Shown: positions 1 to 9,141, numbered from the stretch's first letter. The stretch: 64,000 bases of DNA from Anaerolineaceae bacterium (GCA_020634115.1 JACKCH010000010.1:1-64000), one strand, 5' to 3'. The notes: generated by a model not told the origin, from the sequence alone. Numbers and translations are program-made.

Positions 1-465
1 CGGCACGCCCGCCCGGTTGTAATCCACCAGACTCCCGCCGGACACATGCGTGAGTTTACCGGTGTCCTCTTCTAAATGGGCGCGGCGGATGCGGATGCGC
101 TTGGTATACGGTTCGCCGTCCTCCGGCGTGACTTCCACATCCAGCCAGCCGTTGACGCACAGCGGGCGGTCATACTGGCTGATCTGGTAGCCTTTCGGCA
201 GATCGGGGTAGAAGTAACTTTTGCGGGCGAACTGGTTGATAGGCGGGATTTCGCAGTTGAGCGCCAGGCCGACCATCATGGCGTATTCGACGGCCTGCAG
301 GTTGATAACCGGGAGCGTGCCGGGCAGTCCGAGCGAGACGGGGTCTACGGCAGTGTTGGGCGGCGCGGTGACGCTATCCACCACCGGGCAGGCGCTGAAC
401 ATTTTGCTGTGGGTTTCGAGTTCGGCATGAATTTCCATGCCGATGATGGGTTTCCAAGCGGTCAT
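1..465 (-). CDS. gatB: Aspartyl/glutamyl-tRNA amidotransferase subunit B, N-terminal part
   Basis: GatB is the catalytic kinase-like subunit of GatCAB, which amidates Glu-tRNA(Gln) or Asp-tRNA(Asn) in the cytoplasm. The reverse-strand reading frame gives 155 residues running off the left edge. It opens with WKPIIGMEIHAEL, followed by FSACP, the KSYFYPDLPKGYQISQYDRP block and RAHLEEDTGKL, all hallmarks of the GatB N-terminal domain. The ATG at 465 has an AGGA ribosome site eight bases upstream. The gene lies 91 bp downstream of the interrupted TIR-FGE gene on the same strand, but a housekeeping role is expected. The C-terminal two thirds lie outside the window. Confidence 0.96.
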   Translation of the reverse strand, partial: MTAWKPIIGMEIHAELETHSKMFSACPVVDSVTAPPNTAVDPVSLGLPGTLPVINLQAVEYAMMVGLALNCEIPPINQFARKSYFYPDLPKGYQISQYDRPLCVNGWLDVEVTPEDGEPYTKRIRIRRAHLEEDTGKLTHVSGGSLVDYNRAGVP

Positions 466-556
466 AAGGCGATCCTGTTGCGGGTACGTGGACGGAACGC
501 GGGAATTGTAGCACAGAGTGGCGGAAACGGCATGGTTTTTGGGGGAATATACTCCC

Positions 557-2278
557 CTACAGAAGACTAACCACCCGAAAACCGAGGTAGCTGAAACGGT
601 TGAAGGGGTCGTTGTTGCTACGGTACGATGCACTAGCACTGACTTTCTCAAGGAAGAACGCCCCGCCCCGCAAAACCCGCCTCTTAGCAATCTCATTCAC
701 ATCATTATGCCCGGTCTCGTAGTCCGTCATACACCATTCCCAGACATTCCCGGTCATATCTACCACACCAAAGGGGCTGTCCCCTTTGCCTTCGTACTAG
801 CTCACTGGAGTGGTTCTACTAATACCTGATTCACGGGTGTTACATCGGCTGGTATCCCAATAATCTCCCCAGGGATAAGTTCGGTCATCATCACCCTGCG
901 CGGCCCGCTGCCACTGCTGTTCGGTAGGCAGCATGATTTTCTCACCAGTTTGAGCACTCAACCATTTACAGAAGGCTGCAGCTTCATACCACGACACACC
1001 AACAACCGGATATTCCGCGCCACTAACATCTTCGTGATTCCAATATTTCGGTTCTGTCCAATCTTTACTTTCCCACCGTTCCCATATAGCCTTTGTCCAC
1101 CACTGGTGCTCGGTATAACCGCCCGCTTCGACAAACTGGGCGAACTGCCCGTTGGTTATGGGATATTTGGCAATATGAAAAGCCGGAAGATCAAACAGGT
1201 GCGACTGGCCTCTAGGGATATAGTTCATTCGCCAACCATTTTCGGAAACCAATTTGACTTTACCGACAGGAATCTCCACCCAGGCGAATGGTTGTGGTAA
1301 GAGCTTATTGATAGGTGTTATCAACTTTTTCAGGTAGTCTTTTTTATCAGGATAGCCTGTACGTGTCAGCCAGTCGCGCACGATTTTACGAGCCTTTTCG
1401 GGTTTCTGATGAGTGACAACGATTTCCAGGTCATTGTATTCTTTGGCTAGCTTTGCCTGTTCTTTCTGTTGTTTTAACCGCCGTTCTTCCTGTTCTTCCC
1501 GTTTCCTTATCTCTTCTGCCTGCTGCTTCCGGCGCTGCTCCTCTCTATCAAGTTCGGGCTGCAATTCTTCGCGCTCGTCGGCTACGTCAAAAAAAGATGG
1601 TAGGTCGTCACGCTGGCTGATCTGCGTCAGGAGATTTCCCGCGGTGAAGGGGTTGCTCCGCTTCGTTTCGTAGTAGCGTTTGATGAGCGCCGTCACGTCC
1701 TGCTCGGTTTTGGCAACGTGGTCAGTGGGTGCTTGCAGGTGCTCTTGAATCTGTCGGTCATCCGGGCTGGCGGCGCTGTTGTGGACTGGTACAGGCGGGC
1801 GCAACGTATCAGGACGGGGCAGGAAAGCGGTGGTCTCAGTAGGATACCTGCCGGAAGCGTAATCAATCACGACCTGGTTCATGGCGGCAAGGACATTTTC
1901 CCGCATCATCCCTTCGTTCCAGGCCTTTTCTGCCGGGACAAACTGAATATTGCGTTCGTTAAGCTGCCGGGGATACTGCATGGTGGGCAGGTTAAGCATA
2001 ATCGGCACAACCGGCTTGTTAAGCTTCAGGGCATAGTCGAGTTCGCCCATACAGAAAGCGGAACTCAGGTATTCCGGTGTGAGCATGGCGACCATCGCCA
2101 CCGAGGTTTCGATGTTCTCGCAGAGACTCTGCCACCAGTCCGCCGTTTTGGGAATGCGGTCATCGCGGAAGGGGAAATAGAGCTTGGTATCAAAAATCGC
2201 CCGGTAGAGCCGCAGCGACCATTCGCCCCACGAATGCGAATAGCTGATGAAAAGGACACGGTGATGAGGTAGCGGCAT
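557..2278 (-). pseudogene. TIR domain - FGE-sulfatase (SUMF1-like) fusion, interrupted by an in-frame TAG
   Basis: Residues 1-130 are a TIR domain (RVLFISYSH, then a candidate catalytic Glu79 in MGELDYAL; Glu at this place is the NADase residue in enzymatic TIRs). Residues about 185-300 are a charged, Lys/Glu/Gln-rich coiled-coil linker. From about 330 comes a formylglycine-generating-enzyme-type C-lectin-fold domain (FHIAKYPITNGQFAQF, PVVGVSWYEAAAFCKWL, LPTEQQWQRAAQG). A TAG at 797-799 ends the reading frame after TTPVS. The missing end (YEGKGDSPFGVVDMTGNVWEW ... RVLRGGAFF ... GFRVV) continues in exactly the same frame to 557, so this is a single nonsense codon, not a frameshift. A CAG to TAG change would explain it. 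It could be a decayed gene, a read-through product, a base error, or a functional truncated protein. The next gene upstream is a second TIR fusion. Confidence 0.85.
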
Positions 2279-2314
2279 GGTCTATATTCCTGATACGGTC
2301 AAATATGTCACACA

Positions 2315-2398
2315 ACCTCATCCCTACTCGCTGCGCTCGTTTTCCCCTCTCCAAACTGGAGAGGGGACGGAGAATCGGAGGTTCGGGAGGGGTGAGGT
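2315..2398. repeat. Dispersed palindromic repeat, family A, copy 1
   Basis: An 84-bp element with a central hairpin CCCCTCTCC-aaac-TGGAGAGGGG and ends ACCTCA / TGAGGT. The reverse complement of the element at 20286-20368 matches it with about six differences. It sits between the two TIR fusion genes. Such small non-coding palindromes behave like REP or MITE elements; no coding potential. Confidence 0.8.
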
Positions 2399-2476
2399 AA
2401 ACGTAAAAGTGATACTTAGCGGATAAAAAACCTATTGTAATTATCCCACCATCCCGCTTCCGCGTGCAAATTTCAC

Positions 2477-3571
2477 TCACACAAACAGCTTGAGTTTCTC
2501 GAAGTCCTGTTTGAGGACCTCTTTCTGGCTGGCGCTGTAGAGGACGACTGCGGGGTGATACATCGGGATGATGTGGATTTCGCCGTAGGGCAGACGCGCC
2601 TTGATGAGTTTGCCGTGTAACTGCGTGATCGTGCCGCGCTTTTCCGGCAAGTCCAGCTTCTTGAGTAGGTACTGCATGGCGAAGCGCCCCAGCGTCACAA
2701 TCACGGCGGGCTGGATGATGTCCACCAGCCGATCCGCGAACGGGGTGTAAAACGCCAGTTCTTCCGGGGTCGGTTCACGTTTCGCGCCGGGGTGGTCGAG
2801 CAGGATGTTGGTGATAAAGACTGACTCACGGGCCAGGCCGATGTCTCCCAGCAGGCCGTCCAGGATGTCGCCCGATGGCCCGCAGAACGGCCTCCCCTGC
2901 TGCGCCTCGGTCTTGCCCGGCGATTCGCCAATAAACAGGATGTTGGCATCCGGGTTGCCTTCGCCCAGCACCGGGAAGTAGCGACCCTCGACCCGCACCG
3001 GATACAGTGGCGAAGTCGTGGCGTTCACCAGGTCATCGCGCACCGCTTTGAGCGCCTCGGTCTTGCGCTGGCGTGTCCGGCTGTCCGACCCGCGTTTGAA
3101 GGACTGTTTGGCAGGGGCAGCGTCTTTGGCGATGGCGATCAATCGCTCCACGTCCTGGGCAAAATTGCCGTGACTCAGTTCCAGGGCGTTGCGGCGGGAA
3201 AGCGCCGCGATGTCGTCTGGTAAATCCGTCGGGGCGGGCATTTTGGCGCGTCCCACCAGCGCCGGGACGATGAGTTTCTCCCGTTTGAGGGCGCTGGCGA
3301 TCTCGATGTGTACGAAGTCGTTCCACTGGTCAAGCCGCCGTTCGCCGTGTTCGTCACGGAGCGCCGCCCACTGCGGGCCGATGACAGCGACAAACACATC
3401 GCAGGCCGCCACCGCCTCGTCCAAAGCCTTAACGAAGTCCTGGCCGGGTTCGATGCTGGCAACATCCATGAAAATATCTTCCGGTGCGAAGTGCCGGAGC
3501 AGATGGTCATACAACCGCCCGACATACCCTTCGCTGTCCTGGCGGCGATAGTTGATGAAAACACGAGTCAT
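2477..3571 (-). CDS. TIR domain fused to a family-4-like uracil-DNA glycosylase
   Basis: A 364-residue fusion. Residues 1-150 are a TIR domain (TRVFINYRRQDS, FMDVASIEPGQDF, candidate catalytic Glu90 in HIEIASAL). Residues about 205-364 are a uracil-DNA glycosylase of the family 4/5 type: GEGNPDANILFIGESPG, QGRPFCGPSGDILD, ITNILL...REPTPEE, PAVIVTLGRFA and the MYHPAVVL motif near 337. Family 4 enzymes hold a 4Fe-4S cluster with four cysteines. Here the usual positions read ATTSPLY, LLDHPGAKRE and FYTPFA, so the cluster ligands appear to be gone. The only Cys near the fold is Cys230. ATG at 3571 follows GGGGAGAA. The gene shares a strand with the TIR-FGE gene and is divergent from the STAND-TPR gene. 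The role is not known; a TIR effector or sensor coupled to DNA-uracil recognition is an inference. Confidence 0.88.
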   Translation of the reverse strand: MTRVFINYRRQDSEGYVGRLYDHLLRHFAPEDIFMDVASIEPGQDFVKALDEAVAACDVFVAVIGPQWAALRDEHGERRLDQWNDFVHIEIASALKREKLIVPALVGRAKMPAPTDLPDDIAALSRRNALELSHGNFAQDVERLIAIAKDAAPAKQSFKRGSDSRTRQRKTEALKAVRDDLVNATTSPLYPVRVEGRYFPVLGEGNPDANILFIGESPGKTEAQQGRPFCGPSGDILDGLLGDIGLARESVFITNILLDHPGAKREPTPEELAFYTPFADRLVDIIQPAVIVTLGRFAMQYLLKKLDLPEKRGTITQLHGKLIKARLPYGEIHIIPMYHPAVVLYSASQKEVLKQDFEKLKLFV

Positions 3572-3764
3572 ACAGCAATTCTCCCCTGATAAAGCGGGTA
3601 TCGGGGTGGGTTTGGCCCATTAGTCCCCTATTGGATGGCAATGCTTTGCCCCATTATGCGTGTTAGGCTATACTCACAATTGAGAGTCTGTTTAGTTTCC
3701 TAAAACCCACAAGACTCATCATAGTGAACTTTTATGGAATTAGTTTAACAAAGCGTGGTGAGCG

Positions 3765-6359
3765 ATGCCAGATTTCACACCTCATGAAGCGCCGGCACGG
3801 ACAGCCCAGGCATTACCCGTGATGCTGCCCGGCAAGCTGGTCGGGCGCGACGCCCAACTCGCGCAAGTCTATTCGCAACTGAAAAATAATAAGCCGGTTC
3901 TGATTTATGGCGCGGCAGGCGCCGGTAAGACCGCACTGGCCGCGACCCTCGCCAGTGCCTATACCGAACTGCCGGGTGGCGTGGTCTGGCTGAACCTCAA
4001 CGACAGTTCCCTGGAAGATATGCTGGTGCGCATTGGGCGGTCTTACCAGGTGGCCGAAATTCAAAGCAGCGATAATCCGGCTGCGATGGTCGGCGCGGTT
4101 GCCAGTACGCTCACCACGCATAAACCGCTGCTTGTGCTCGATGGCAGCCCGAACCCCACCGCCGTTGCCGATTTTGTGCGGCGCTGCGCGGAAGGTCTGC
4201 CCGTCATGTTGCTTGCCGATGAACAGATAGAAGGACCTTGGGCTGGGTTGCAGATTGAAAACCTGGACGAGGACGCGGCGCTGGAACTGTTTACCCATCA
4301 CGCCGGGTTAGCGAATCGGGCTGATCTTCAGGATGATATAGATGAACTGGTGGGCATTCTGGATTACAACCCCTTCGCGTTGAGCGTGGCCGCTGGGACG
4401 CTGCGCGTCAGTAAACAGTCGCCCGCTGCCTACCTGGAAATGCTGGAGAAAATTCCCAGCAGCGCTGCCGCCGAACCGCCGCTCCTGGCGCTGACGCTCG
4501 GTTTCCGAGGGTTGAACAACGCCTTGCAGGGCTTATTGCTCATGATGGGCGCGACCTTTAACGGGCAAGGGTCTGCCGAAATGCTCAGCATGATCGCGGG
4601 CGCACCGATAGAGACATTGCAGCAGGTGATGGTCGTGCTTCAGGGTGCATCGCTGGTCGAACGCTTCCAGCGGTATGACATGTCCTACTATCGACTGCAT
4701 GAAATCACCCAGGGATTCGCGCAGCAGTGGCTAAGCGGCTCCGGCCAACTGGAAGTCCTGCGGAATAAGGCGGAAAATGCCATTTTGGACTATGCCCGCA
4801 AATACAGCACCGACAGCCCGCAGGCGCATAACAAGTTGGCCGCGGAAATGGAAACCATCATGGCCGCCGCCCGTCATGCCGCTGATGACGGCGAACGGGA
4901 CAAAGTGAACCAACTGGTCGTCTCGCTGATGCAGGCCGGCGACTTTGTCAATGAGCGCGGCTACGTGTACGAGTTGCTGTCCCTGCGGCAGTTTGCCTCC
5001 AGCTTCACCGTCGCTTTCCCGGCTTACCCGCAATCTGCACCCGCACCAGAGGACATGGATGAGGAGGATATGGCGGCAGACGCTGAATCTGCCACGCCAC
5101 CGCGTACCCTGTGGGATACGGTTGAAAATCGCCCAGCACCGCCGCCTCGTGAAGTCTTTGATGGTGAAGAAGACGAAGATGAGGTTGTGTCGATTTTTGA
5201 TGCAGACGAAGAAGACGAAGATGAGGTTGCAGCGGATTTTGATGTGGATGACGAAGACGAGGACGAGTATGAGGACAGTTCGCTGCTCGACCTTGAGGCC
5301 GACGCGGATGACGACGCGGACGATACCGAAGCCGACCCGCTGACCCGGCTGCAGATGGCGCTGCGACAGGCTCGCCAGAGCGGAAACACAGAACATCAGG
5401 TGAGACTGCTGATGCAGATCGGTGAACAACAGGTGAATCACCAGATGGAAAATGAAGCGATTGCCACCTATGGTGAAGCCTTAGGGGTATACGAATCGCT
5501 GGAGGACGAAGAAGGTATCTTACGCACGCTGGATACACTCTCCACGCTGGAAGTGAAAACCGATAATCTGGGCGCGGCAGTGCTGCACGCCACACGCGGC
5601 CTGACCCTGGCGGAGAACTTGGGCGAAGCAGAAACCCAGATGCACCTTTACCGTACATTAGGTGATGCCCGCCAGCAGCAGGGTGAGAGCAACGATGCAA
5701 CACGCGCTTTCGGGCAGGCGTTGGAGATTGCCCGCACGCGCGGCGATAGCCAGAACGAAGCGTTAATCCTGTATCGGTTGGGTTACGCGCAACTGGACGA
5801 TAATGATGCCACTACCGCGTCGGATACCTGGGAACAGGCACTGCAACTCTTCAAGACACAGGGCAAGCGCGCTTATGAAGGCCGGGTGATGGGCGGACTG
5901 GGGACAGCTTACGGTGAATTGGGACGTTGGCTGGAAGCCATCAACTTCCATACCTCGGCGCTGCATATCGCCCGCGAAGTGCGCAACACGGAAGACGAGG
6001 CGTTGGAACTTGGCAACCTGGGGCGGGCGTCGGTGGAAGCCAACCAGCTCGGCCAGGCGGTGTTGCGCTACCGGCAGGCGTTACATCTGGCCTACCAGAG
6101 CGGTGATCGGGAAAACATTGTCAGCACGATTGTAGACCTGGTGCGTCTGCTGGCGATGAGCAAGCGCCATTTGTTGATCGCGGAACTGTTGATTGATGAT
6201 GCGGCTCTGCTAGAGCCAAATGATCGGGATGTGATTAAGCTCAAAGACCGTATTGTGAGCGAGAAGGCGCTGGCACAAGCGGATGGTGTGGCGTTCCTGG
6301 CAGTGAACGGCACAGCGCCGGATTACGCTCTGAATGCCTACAAACAACTTGAGGCGTAG
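3765..6359 (+). CDS. NB-ARC-type STAND ATPase with TPR repeats and a long acidic insert
   Basis: An 864-residue signal-transduction ATPase. Residues 24-300 hold the nucleotide-binding module (LVGRDAQLAQVYSQL, P-loop GAAGAGKT at 49-56, Walker B PLLVLDGSP at 121-129), followed by a winged-helix-like part (LLLMMGATF to ITQGFAQQWL). Residues about 425-525 are an extremely Asp/Glu-rich, probably disordered linker. Residues 530-800 are TPR-like helical hairpins (MQIGEQQVNHQMENEAIATYGEAL-type units). In this family ligand binding at the repeats releases the ATPase to oligomerise. No effector domain is fused. The divergent neighbour carries a TIR domain, a common STAND effector, so the two may work together; that link is inference. 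A terminator follows. Confidence 0.85.
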   Translation: MPDFTPHEAPARTAQALPVMLPGKLVGRDAQLAQVYSQLKNNKPVLIYGAAGAGKTALAATLASAYTELPGGVVWLNLNDSSLEDMLVRIGRSYQVAEIQSSDNPAAMVGAVASTLTTHKPLLVLDGSPNPTAVADFVRRCAEGLPVMLLADEQIEGPWAGLQIENLDEDAALELFTHHAGLANRADLQDDIDELVGILDYNPFALSVAAGTLRVSKQSPAAYLEMLEKIPSSAAAEPPLLALTLGFRGLNNALQGLLLMMGATFNGQGSAEMLSMIAGAPIETLQQVMVVLQGASLVERFQRYDMSYYRLHEITQGFAQQWLSGSGQLEVLRNKAENAILDYARKYSTDSPQAHNKLAAEMETIMAAARHAADDGERDKVNQLVVSLMQAGDFVNERGYVYELLSLRQFASSFTVAFPAYPQSAPAPEDMDEEDMAADAESATPPRTLWDTVENRPAPPPREVFDGEEDEDEVVSIFDADEEDEDEVAADFDVDDEDEDEYEDSSLLDLEADADDDADDTEADPLTRLQMALRQARQSGNTEHQVRLLMQIGEQQVNHQMENEAIATYGEALGVYESLEDEEGILRTLDTLSTLEVKTDNLGAAVLHATRGLTLAENLGEAETQMHLYRTLGDARQQQGESNDATRAFGQALEIARTRGDSQNEALILYRLGYAQLDDNDATTASDTWEQALQLFKTQGKRAYEGRVMGGLGTAYGELGRWLEAINFHTSALHIAREVRNTEDEALELGNLGRASVEANQLGQAVLRYRQALHLAYQSGDRENIVSTIVDLVRLLAMSKRHLLIAELLIDDAALLEPNDRDVIKLKDRIVSEKALAQADGVAFLAVNGTAPDYALNAYKQLEA

Positions 6360-6394
6360 TCCCTAAGGGAAAGCGTACACTGAACTGAATTCAG

Positions 6395-6422
6395 CCCCAG
6401 GCATAATCGCCTGGGGTTTTTT
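6395..6422 (+). terminator. Rho-independent terminator after the STAND gene
   Basis: Perfect 8-bp stem CCCCAGGC/GCCTGGGG with a 6-base loop followed by six T, 35 bases after the stop codon. Confidence 0.92.
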
Positions 6423-6537
6423 GTGTCGGACACCACAGTGTATTGTCGCTACCTTGACCTATCCCAGGGTAATAATCTTATCGTTCAGCGCGTCTCTATA
6501 CTAGTGAAAAGGAAGTAACGTAGAAGGAGCAAATCAG

Positions 6538-7311
6538 ATGGCTATTCAAGCGGCACAAAGGGCGCTGCGCGGTATCTTTGAACCCACTCGCCGGCATATA
6601 CGGGTGGTTTTTGGTGGCGAAACCATCGCGGATAGCAAACGGGCTATGCTCCTGCGCGACTCCGGCTATGATTTGCACTATCTGTTCCCGCTGGACGATG
6701 TCCGCATGGGTTGGCTGGAAGCCAGCGACTTTGTGGAGAAATCGGCCTATAAGGGGGAACAGACGCACTGGACGGTACAGGTTGGGGAGCATCGTGCCGA
6801 AAATGCGGCCTGGGCTTACCCGAACGCGCCAGTTCATGACCGCCCTGACCTGCGCGGCTATATCGGCTTTGTCTGGGACGCGATGGATCACTGGTACGAA
6901 GAAGATGAGGAAATCTTCGTCCATCCCCGTGACCCGTATCATCGGGTGGATACGATTAAGAGCAAGCGGCATATCAAGGTCGTGGTGGAGGGCGAAGTCG
7001 TCGCGGAAACCGAGCGCCCGTATCTTCTGTTTGAGACCAATCTGCCAACCCGATATTACATCCCATTGGAAGATGTGAACCCGGCTTACCTGACGCCCAC
7101 CGACCTGCACACGGCCTGCCCGTATAAAGGGGTGGCCTCGTACTGGTCAATCAACGTGAAGGGGAAAACCTATGCGAATCTGGTATGGGCATACCCCAAC
7201 CCCATCGCTGAAATCCCCAAGATCAAAGGGACGGTAGCCTTCTATAACGAGAAGCTCGATATTTATGTGGATGGGGAACTGGAGGAGCGGCCAAAGACCG
7301 TCTGGTCGTAA
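6538..7311 (+). CDS. Protein with two tandem DUF427 domains
   Basis: 257 residues built from two copies of the DUF427 fold, about residues 15-115 and 130-235. Matching blocks are HIRVVFGGETIADSKRAMLL / HIKVVVEGEVVAETERPYLL, YLFPLDDV / YYIPLEDV, SAYKGEQTHWTV / CPYKGVASYWSI and AAWAYPNAP / LVWAYPNPI. The family occurs in bacteria and fungi with no settled biochemical function. A clear ribosome site (AGGAG) precedes the ATG. Likely cytoplasmic. The gene stands alone between two hairpins. Confidence 0.85.
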   Translation: MAIQAAQRALRGIFEPTRRHIRVVFGGETIADSKRAMLLRDSGYDLHYLFPLDDVRMGWLEASDFVEKSAYKGEQTHWTVQVGEHRAENAAWAYPNAPVHDRPDLRGYIGFVWDAMDHWYEEDEEIFVHPRDPYHRVDTIKSKRHIKVVVEGEVVAETERPYLLFETNLPTRYYIPLEDVNPAYLTPTDLHTACPYKGVASYWSINVKGKTYANLVWAYPNPIAEIPKIKGTVAFYNEKLDIYVDGELEERPKTVWS

Positions 7312-7330
7312 CCCTTAGAATGCCCGCCCT

Positions 7331-7360
7331 GGGCTGCTGTTCCGCACCATACAGCAGCCC
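7331..7360 (+). terminator. Hairpin after the DUF427 gene, possible terminator
   Basis: Perfect 10-bp stem GGGCTGCTGT/ACAGCAGCCC with a 10-base loop, 20 bases after the stop. No T-run follows, so intrinsic termination is uncertain. Confidence 0.5.
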
Positions 7361-7419
7361 ACCTACCGGAGTTGGCTTCTTTTGGATTGTAAATCCGAAC
7401 CATGCCACCCTATAGAGGG

Positions 7420-7803
7420 TTAGCGCAGATCAAGCGCCACGTTCGCTGGGTTCGCCGGGTCAATACGGACATTCACCTTCATCCCCGGTTGTACCTGTGC
7501 CAACTTAATGTAGGGGACAATCGTCCGTACGGCGGCCTGATACGCGGAGCGATTTTTGGGCTCGACATTCAGAATCAGATTCACCATGGGATTGTTATTG
7601 ACCATCATCCCGCCATCGTTCAACGACACTATGGTCGCCTCAGCCGCTTCACCGGTCATCAGGAGCTGGTTATTGCCTTTAGTCATGTTGGAGACATTTC
7701 GCATGACGCGAAACACGAAAAACAACACGACCACCGTAATCAGCACCGAAATGCCGACAATGATGGCGGTCATATTCCCGATGTTCTGAAACAGCGCATC
7801 CAT
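7420..7803 (-). CDS. Small single-span membrane protein of unknown function
   Basis: 127 residues. One strong N-terminal transmembrane helix (AIIVGISVLITVVVLFFVFRV, residues about 13-34) is followed by a soluble domain (LMTGEAAEATIVSLNDGGM, then VNLILNVEPKN, then QPGMKVNVRIDPANPANVAL). The tail resembles the beta-barrel part of DUF3592/SHOCT-linked membrane proteins, which often carry 'G.V..V.IDP..P..V'. The ATG at 7803 is chosen because GAGAGGGAAA lies just upstream; a TTG five codons earlier is possible but less likely. Monocistronic. Confidence 0.7.
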   Translation of the reverse strand: MDALFQNIGNMTAIIVGISVLITVVVLFFVFRVMRNVSNMTKGNNQLLMTGEAAEATIVSLNDGGMMVNNNPMVNLILNVEPKNRSAYQAAVRTIVPYIKLAQVQPGMKVNVRIDPANPANVALDLR

Positions 7804-7892
7804 AATTTTCCCTCTCAAACAAAATAGCGTGGCGAGTCACGCAGGCGATACCATTCAGTATATTGTGATTCTCATTCATGCAAGTGACCTGG

Positions 7893-7927
7893 GAAAGAAA
7901 GCCCCCGCCGAGGTTGGGCAGGGGCTT
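7893..7927 (-). terminator. Rho-independent terminator for the SH3b/CARDB gene
   Basis: On the reverse strand AAGCCCCTGCC pairs with GGCGGGGGCTT, followed by TCTTTCCC. It lies 36 bases after the stop codon of the gene ending at 7963. Confidence 0.8.
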
Positions 7928-7962
7928 GTTGGGTGATAATGGTGACACTGGTGGCGCGGTGA

Positions 7963-9141
7963 TTACGGGCAGGACGCCTTGTTCAGTGTGTAGGTGGTGG
8001 AATTGACGTTGTCGCCTTCGTTCGTCTCCGCAATCTGCCCGGCGGAGTCCACCGTCACTGTGATCCGGTGCTGTTCACCGTAATAGGTACTGACTGTGAT
8101 CGGGATCGGCCCGATATTGATGGTCTGTCCCGGCTGAATTTGGCCGAACACGCCAACCGTCGTTTGTTGGACTGAACCATCCGCAGTGCGTGTATCCACA
8201 ACCGAAATCGAGCCGCTGATGGTGTTGGCGGTAGTGCCGAAGTTGGCGACATCCACGAACACATTGAACGTCTGAGCGCAGTTGGGCGAAGCAGGACTGA
8301 GAGTGACATTCCCCGCAACGAGATTCACCTGCGCAACCGGAGTCGGTGTGAAAGTCGGTGTGGGTGGCGGCGGCGGTGCAACGAATGGTACGTTGCTCAG
8401 AGTGCCGCTCACATTCACCACACTCGGCGCAATCCAGCCACGTGCGCCATTAGGCAACCGGATCAGATACCAGTTGCTGCCCATGGTGCTAAGGCCAACA
8501 ATTTCGGCAGTTTCCCCGGTGAGCAGCGCACCGATTACGTTATACTGGGTACTGTCACCGTTACGCACGTTGGCGTCTACGATGGCCGTTACGCGCGGTG
8601 TGGTGTCAAAGGCAGTCGGTGTGGGGATGAGCGTCGGCGCGCTGACCTGTGGCGTGGCGCTGGGCTGGATGACCGGTAGCGGCGTAGGTGTTACAGCGAA
8701 TGGTGGCGGGTTGTTCTCGATCCGCAGCGGACTGACACGAAAATAGAATGGGTCAGCATTCGCAATATTGATGGTCATACGCAGTTCGTAGACTCCATCC
8801 GGCGCGGTGGCGGTGTCCCATACCCCTAGAATATCGTCCTGCACAGCAGCGGCAGTCGGCAGCACCGCCGGGAACCAGGGCGCGGTTTCATCCGGTACGC
8901 TCAAATCCGGATTCAGCGGGCGGAACTCGATCAAGTAACTGGTCATGCTGGGCAGATTGGCCGAACCACGAATGGTGAACTGCCCGCGCAGCACGTAAAT
9001 CGGTGGCGGCCAGCTGATGTGGGCATTTGGATTGACCAACTGGTCTGGAATAGGGTCAATCACCTGTTGGGCACTGACAGTGAAAGCGAAAACCAGCGCC
9101 AATATCACCACCGCCAGCGCGATAAACCGGTAATTTTTCAT
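7963..9141 (-). CDS. Secreted SH3b-domain and CARDB-domain protein
   Basis: 392 residues. A signal peptide (residues 1-24, ending VSAQQ) is followed by a beta-rich N-terminal domain (residues 30-140) and a Pro/Thr linker. Then come a bacterial SH3 domain (about 180-245: TAIVDANVRNGDSTQYNVIG, GETAEIVG, WYLIRLPNGARGWI), a second PT-rich linker, and a C-terminal CARDB-type beta-sandwich (about 270-390, ending in a TNEGDNVNSTTY block). SH3b domains usually bind cell-wall or protein ligands; CARDB is an adhesion module. Likely extracellular. It has its own terminator. Confidence 0.8.
   Translation of the reverse strand: MKNYRFIALAVVILALVFAFTVSAQQVIDPIPDQLVNPNAHISWPPPIYVLRGQFTIRGSANLPSMTSYLIEFRPLNPDLSVPDETAPWFPAVLPTAAAVQDDILGVWDTATAPDGVYELRMTINIANADPFYFRVSPLRIENNPPPFAVTPTPLPVIQPSATPQVSAPTLIPTPTAFDTTPRVTAIVDANVRNGDSTQYNVIGALLTGETAEIVGLSTMGSNWYLIRLPNGARGWIAPSVVNVSGTLSNVPFVAPPPPPTPTFTPTPVAQVNLVAGNVTLSPASPNCAQTFNVFVDVANFGTTANTISGSISVVDTRTADGSVQQTTVGVFGQIQPGQTINIGPIPITVSTYYGEQHRITVTVDSAGQIAETNEGDNVNSTTYTLNKASCP

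Noticed and set aside
797..799. A frameshift splitting the TIR-FGE gene
   Set aside because: The downstream FGE end continues in the same frame; only a TAG codon intervenes.
557..2278. Diversity-generating retroelement target (FGE fold is a common DGR variable protein)
   Set aside because: No reverse transcriptase or template repeat was seen near, and the FGE end shows no adenine-specific variation within one sequence.
4731..5703. Reverse-strand ORFs across the acidic part of the STAND gene
   Set aside because: They mirror the Asp/Glu codons; no start site or motif, and the forward gene is intact.
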